From CAYHHI01 sp964356335 (GTDB lineage Bacteria; Arandabacterota; Arandabacteria; Arandabacterales; Arandabacteraceae): a DNA stretch of 37,380 nt. This document shows positions 33,683-37,380 of this stretch, piece after piece. The stretch is taken from contig CAYHHI010000029.1 of assembly GCA_964356335.1 (NCBI GenBank), forward strand, positions 1 through 37,380. Direction: 5' to 3'. The stretch's first letter is position 1; each line of letters opens with the position of its first letter. A model generated the notes under the pieces. It saw nothing but the letters and a program-made list of their open reading frames with translations. It made no database searches and was not told where the DNA came from. Position numbers and translations under genes: made by a program.

Positions 33683-33901
33683 CCGACACCGGAACTGGGG
33701 GCGCTCGCGTGAGGGCCGTAGGTGAAGGCTATCTCTCTTCCGTCCTGAGCGACCAGTGATTCGAAGTAGCCTGGAAGCGCGATAACGGCAACGCCATTCA
33801 GAGAGCCAGCATGTGGGCCAGCCTGGTTCCGAAGCGTCAGGTCCCCCCATGTTTGTGGTTATTTGGTAAGCCGTGTGGTAGAGTCAAAGGGGAGGAGAGC
33901 G

Positions 33902-36892
33902 ATGGCTTGCCGCGTCACGATTGCTGTTGTTTTGTGCGCTTTGCTTGGGACCCCCGGCTGGGCTCCAGCGGCCGGACCTTCTCAAAACCCTGCGCGGGGG
34001 TATGCCGCACCTAGTCTGTCCACACGTGATAAGGCGGCCCTCGGCAGCAGAAGCCCCATCAACGACTGCGTTACGGCCCTGGATTCATATGAGGGCGAAG
34101 TCGTCGCCATTGTCAAGGGTCAGACAGTCGTGAGCATAAGCCCATCTGCCCCAGACACCGTGATCGGGGATGCCACGTGTCCCTATGCCGAGAATTATCT
34201 TCCCATCTGTGACATCGAGACCGCGTTCGGCGGCAGGCTTATCGTGGCTGGGGCGCTGACGGAGATTGATGGTCACCCGTTTTCTCGGATAGCTGCCTGG
34301 AACGGACAATCATGGGGCCCGGTGGGAACCGGTATCAATGGTGTGATCACAACCCTCGCGGTCTACCGCGACCACCTGATAGCTGGAGGCGAGTTCACCG
34401 AGGCTGGCGGTGTGAGTGCAAGGAACGTCGCCCGTTGGGACGGAGCTCATTGGAGTCCTCTTGGGCCGGGCCTCGGCGGAGTGATCCAGGACTTTGCCGT
34501 GTGGAATGATCAGCTGATTGCGGATGACGGCGTAGGTCTCTATGCCTGGGATGGCCGGTCGTGGCGCGCCATTGAAGCATCCGGTGAATGCCCAAGCGGT
34601 GGTCGGACGATCAGTGCCCTTACGGCATATGACAAGTGGCTGATTGCCGGCAAGTTGTGTCAGGGGTGCGATGGTGTTTCTGTCTGCGCCTGGGACGGCG
34701 TCTCTTGGTGCACGATTGGAGATCTCCGGGGTAACAGTGGCCCCCCGTTGTACGAGAGTGGCGCTTGGGATATGACGGTTTACGACGGCACGCTAGTCGT
34801 GGGAGGCGCCTTCTGGGGTCCGGGCCGTAATCTAGCCCGCTGGGACGGGACTCAGTGGAGCGCTATGGGATCTGGGACCGATGGTGCGGTCCGTGCACTC
34901 ACTGTCAATGGTGGACGGCTCTACGCGGGAGGCTGGTTCACCTCGGCCAACGGAGAGTCAGCAAGCTACCTTGCCGCCTGGGAAGACTCAGTCAAGACAC
35001 CGCAAAGGTTTCGAGCCATTGTGTATCAGGATGCCGTCTATCTCTACTGGATAACTCCCCCCGATTCGAGTTTTCGAAGCACCGTGGTCCGCTATGCTAC
35101 CGATGGTTTTCCATCCGACCCATCCCAAGGTATACCGGTTCCCAATGGCAGTGACGGGGTTTTCGTAAGGCCGCCGGGCGCGTGGGATGGCTTCATGCAC
35201 GAGGGTCTTGCTCAAGGGGTGACTTACTATTACAGCGCTTTTGCGTGGTTCGCGGATTCAACCCATTCTCGCCCGGCCACCTTCCTTGCGACCCCGCTGG
35301 ACCGCGAGCCGCCGTATCACCTGCTGGAATTCAAGGCCAAAGCCGGCGACGGATCGGTAACACTCTCCTGGCGGAATCCCTTTGATGAGGACTTCAAAGA
35401 GGCCCTGATTCGTTACGACACTGCCGCCTTTCCACTCTGTCCGACTGAGGGGCTTCCTATTCCCAATGGGAATGAGGGGCGATTCGAGGGTGCCCCGTGG
35501 TCGGATAGCACTTTTCTGCACTCAGGGGTGTCCAATGGAGCCACATACTACTACAGCGCTTTCACCTTTGACAGCAGTGCGAACTACTCGGAGCCGAACT
35601 GCGTTTCGGCGACCCCGAGGGCCATGGTACGTGATTTCGAGGCGGTCGCAGAGAGCCTTTCGGTAAGCCTGACTTGGCACAACCCTCCGGATTCCAGCTT
35701 CAAGGAGACATTCATATGCTTCGAAAATTATGGCTATCCCGATCGTCCCGATCGTGGCATCCCTCTTCCCAATGGCGAGAGGGGCCGGTTCGAGGGTGTG
35801 CCTGGTGGACAAGGCGGATTCCGCCATTCGGGGCTTGTTGGAGGGAGGACCTACTACTACAGCGCCTTCGCCTGTGATAGCACCCTCAACTACTCTCAGG
35901 CCGCACACGCACGCGCCAGGACGCGGTATGTAGCGCCGCCGAACCTGTCTCTTTGGATCGACCGCACGGCGGCCACTGGCCAGAATGTCAATTTGTATCT
36001 TGGTGCTGACGCGGAACTGGACCCGGCTTCAATCGAGGTCTGGGTCGGGGAAGAGCGAATCAGCAGGATGCCGGACGATCCGCAGCTCTGGTCATGGGAT
36101 CCACGATTCACGAGCACCAATGATTCGCTCCCCATCGCGGTCTACGCATCCGACCTCGATGGCAACCCCAACCGGATAGAATCCATGATATCGGTCAAGC
36201 TGCTGTCCAAAGGCAAGGCCGGCCTTTCACGGAGCCCTCAGCGGAGAGTCCGTCTGGAATTCGACCCCGAGGCCGTATCTCAGGATACCTATGTAGTGAT
36301 CCTGCCGTGCCGTCCGGCATTCGAGGATAATCGCTGGGTGCAACTCGTCCCGGATGACGAACTGACCTGGTCGTATCTCATTAGGCCCGAAGACGCGATT
36401 GCTGAGAACTCGGCTTATATCATCTTCGCCTATGGCGGCTCCGACCTCGACTCATTGGGGGACCCCGGCGCGATTCGCATCAGGGTCGAGGATGTCGGGG
36501 TCATCAGGTCCTACACTGACCCAACTGCCAAGACCGTGAGCGCGCAGATCTCCCGCCTCGGGATGTTTACGCTTGACGTGGGCAGCGGCTACCTCGATCG
36601 GTTTGTAGATCCGGATATTCTGGCTGTCGAACCGGCTTATCCCAATCCCTTCACTGGAGCGACCAATCTTCGGTTCGAGATCCGTGCTTCGCAGCGCGTC
36701 AAGATCGCCATCTATGACGCCGTCGGAAGACGCGTTGTTGGATTGGCAGATGGTGGTATGCGCCCCGGGTTCCATGGTGTTACATGGGATGGTAGGGACG
36801 ACCGGGGTGAGCTATCCGCAAGCGGGGTCTACCTCATGAGGATTGAGAACGGTCGAAAGTCATCGACGTCCAAGGTGATCCTGGTACGCTGA
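33902..36892 (+). CDS. Large exported protein: WDG propeller-like repeats, three FN3 domains, FlgD-Ig-like C-terminus
   Basis: The 996-residue protein has a signal peptide (about 1-24). Residues about 60-360 contain repeats of the form WDG-x-W-x-x-(L/M/I)-G and LIAGGEF, suggesting a beta-propeller. Residues about 363-680 hold three FN3-like repeats, each ending TYYYSAF followed by an aspartate/serine loop. A beta region follows, and residues about 905-996 form a FlgD-Ig-like domain (PAYPNPFTGATNLRFEI, IYDAVGRRVV, GVYLMRIENG), a C-terminal module linked to cell-surface sorting in FCB-type bacteria. GGAGGAGAG precedes ATG 33902; an upstream in-frame GTG at 33863 would put the signal peptide inside. 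The role is probably surface binding or structural. Confidence 0.85.
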   Translation: MACRVTIAVVLCALLGTPGWAPAAGPSQNPARGYAAPSLSTRDKAALGSRSPINDCVTALDSYEGEVVAIVKGQTVVSISPSAPDTVIGDATCPYAENYLPICDIETAFGGRLIVAGALTEIDGHPFSRIAAWNGQSWGPVGTGINGVITTLAVYRDHLIAGGEFTEAGGVSARNVARWDGAHWSPLGPGLGGVIQDFAVWNDQLIADDGVGLYAWDGRSWRAIEASGECPSGGRTISALTAYDKWLIAGKLCQGCDGVSVCAWDGVSWCTIGDLRGNSGPPLYESGAWDMTVYDGTLVVGGAFWGPGRNLARWDGTQWSAMGSGTDGAVRALTVNGGRLYAGGWFTSANGESASYLAAWEDSVKTPQRFRAIVYQDAVYLYWITPPDSSFRSTVVRYATDGFPSDPSQGIPVPNGSDGVFVRPPGAWDGFMHEGLAQGVTYYYSAFAWFADSTHSRPATFLATPLDREPPYHLLEFKAKAGDGSVTLSWRNPFDEDFKEALIRYDTAAFPLCPTEGLPIPNGNEGRFEGAPWSDSTFLHSGVSNGATYYYSAFTFDSSANYSEPNCVSATPRAMVRDFEAVAESLSVSLTWHNPPDSSFKETFICFENYGYPDRPDRGIPLPNGERGRFEGVPGGQGGFRHSGLVGGRTYYYSAFACDSTLNYSQAAHARARTRYVAPPNLSLWIDRTAATGQNVNLYLGADAELDPASIEVWVGEERISRMPDDPQLWSWDPRFTSTNDSLPIAVYASDLDGNPNRIESMISVKLLSKGKAGLSRSPQRRVRLEFDPEAVSQDTYVVILPCRPAFEDNRWVQLVPDDELTWSYLIRPEDAIAENSAYIIFAYGGSDLDSLGDPGAIRIRVEDVGVIRSYTDPTAKTVSAQISRLGMFTLDVGSGYLDRFVDPDILAVEPAYPNPFTGATNLRFEIRASQRVKIAIYDAVGRRVVGLADGGMRPGFHGVTWDGRDDRGELSASGVYLMRIENGRKSSTSKVILVR

Positions 36893-37001
36893 GCTGACCC
36901 CCAGGCAGAAGATCTTCTCGGCCGAGGACGGAGACGACGAGGGCAAGCGAACCCTCGGAGAGATACTCAGATCCTGGGATTGATTCCGTGGGGATCAGCT
37001 C
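36891..37001. repeat. Inverted repeat in the convergent intergenic region
   Basis: GAGCTGACCCCC (36891-36902) and GGGGATCAGCTC (36990-37001) are complementary at 11 of 12 positions with about 87 bases between. The pair starts at the stop of the large exported gene and ends beside the stop of the convergent gene, so it may be involved in two-way termination. It could also be chance in GC-rich DNA. Confidence 0.35.
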
Positions 37002-37380
37002 CTACTGCAGGTATCCCAGGGCCTTGAGCACCCGGGTGGTTTCCTGGTCGAACTCCACCTTTGAGGTATCCCCGGGGGTTGAGCCGGAATGCCAGACCAA
37101 ATAGCAGGGGCCGTCGGGCTCGTTCTTCGGCACGCCCAGCGAACGTTGGCCGGCGCGTTCACCCCTCTCAGTAAATGGCATCCTGGCCGGGGTAGCAAGG
37201 GTCTCCCCGAGGAAGGTGCGGTCCGTGGCATCCTTGCCGTCTATCTCAAGGTCGAACTCGAGCGGGACGATTCCCGGTCCCACCTTGAAAGCAAGTGTCA
37301 GGGATCCGTCAATCTGAAGATTGTCAATCTTGATCGAGGTCGTCGAGACGCTGATGTCCTCGGCCGGGTTCTTCTCGATG
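37002..37380 (-). CDS. C-terminal fragment of an unidentified protein on the minus strand
   Basis: A frame on the minus strand is open from the right edge (base 37379) to a TAG at 37002-37004, about 125 codons, with no start in the window. The visible part includes SIKIDNLQIDGSLTLAFKV, FDLEIDGKDATDRTFLGE, YLVWHSGSTPGDTS and the tail TTRVLKALGYLQ. The final LKALGYLQ resembles the LRALGYV tail common in sulfatase/alkaline phosphatase-like proteins, but this is a weak resemblance. It converges on the preceding gene and is the only minus-strand gene I support. Confidence 0.6.
   Translation of the reverse strand, partial: IEKNPAEDISVSTTSIKIDNLQIDGSLTLAFKVGPGIVPLEFDLEIDGKDATDRTFLGETLATPARMPFTERGERAGQRSLGVPKNEPDGPCYLVWHSGSTPGDTSKVEFDQETTRVLKALGYLQ

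Noticed and set aside
36879..36983. A 34-codon open + strand stretch ending in TLGEILRSWD
   Set aside because: It reads like protein, but has no start codon or ribosome site and falls inside a convergent gap.
1..37380. CRISPR arrays, tRNA or rRNA genes, insertion sequences or phage genes
   Set aside because: I looked for regular repeats, transposase motifs and RNA gene signatures and saw none.

Overview
The window is about 37 kb of GC-rich DNA from a flagellated Gram-negative bacterium. The L- and P-ring genes (flgH, flgI) require an outer membrane. The large exported protein near the right end carries a C-terminal FlgD-Ig-like domain of the YPNPF type, which is common in FCB-group bacteria and related candidate phyla (Eisenbacteria, Zixibacteria and Latescibacteria-like lineages). 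I cannot name the phylum from this evidence alone. Every gene reads on the + strand except a fragment at the right edge.

Layout: (1) 1-130, tail of an unidentified gene. (2) 282-297, a near-perfect sigma-54 promoter, followed by a late rod, ring and hook-junction operon: flgF, flgG, flgA, flgH, flgI, flgJ (with a lytic transglycosylase domain), flgN, flgK, flgL, fliW, csrA. (3) 9193-16837, tightly attached modification genes: a GT9 glycosyltransferase, a SAM methyltransferase with a coiled coil, a 1303-residue GT2-GT4-GT2-TPR protein and a GT2-TPR protein. Their place between csrA and flagellin suggests flagellin glycosylation. (4) 16884-20177, a filament block: sigma-28 promoter, long structured leader, short flagellin, terminator hairpin, fliS, fliD, and a gene that reads as flgM. 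(5) 20578-26483, a GAF/HD-GYP/HDOD regulator, a glucan phosphorylase and a phosphofructokinase. (6) 26701-28292, the stator genes motA and motB. (7) 28599-33682, a compact set of two small exported subunit-like proteins separated by a strong hairpin, a two-domain periplasmic chaperone-like protein, a 923-residue usher-like outer-membrane protein and a small coupled ORF. This looks like a divergent chaperone-usher type surface-fibre system. (8) 33902-36892, a large exported propeller/FN3/FlgD-Ig protein. (9) A convergent gene fragment at the right edge.

The genes form a coherent regulatory circuit. Sigma-54 would drive the rod-hook operon. FlgM would hold sigma-28 until it is exported through the finished hook. 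Sigma-28 would drive flagellin. The FliW/CsrA pair encoded upstream would tune flagellin translation through GGA motifs in the structured leader. FliS, FlgN and FlgJ are export chaperone and assembly factors. The HD-GYP/HDOD protein, glycogen breakdown and PFK next to motAB suggest that second-messenger signalling and stored carbon are linked to motility.

The most novel candidates are the usher-like fibre locus, the flagellin leader RNA and the multi-domain glycosyltransferases. Core flagellar genes such as flgB-E, fliE-R and flhAB are not in this window.
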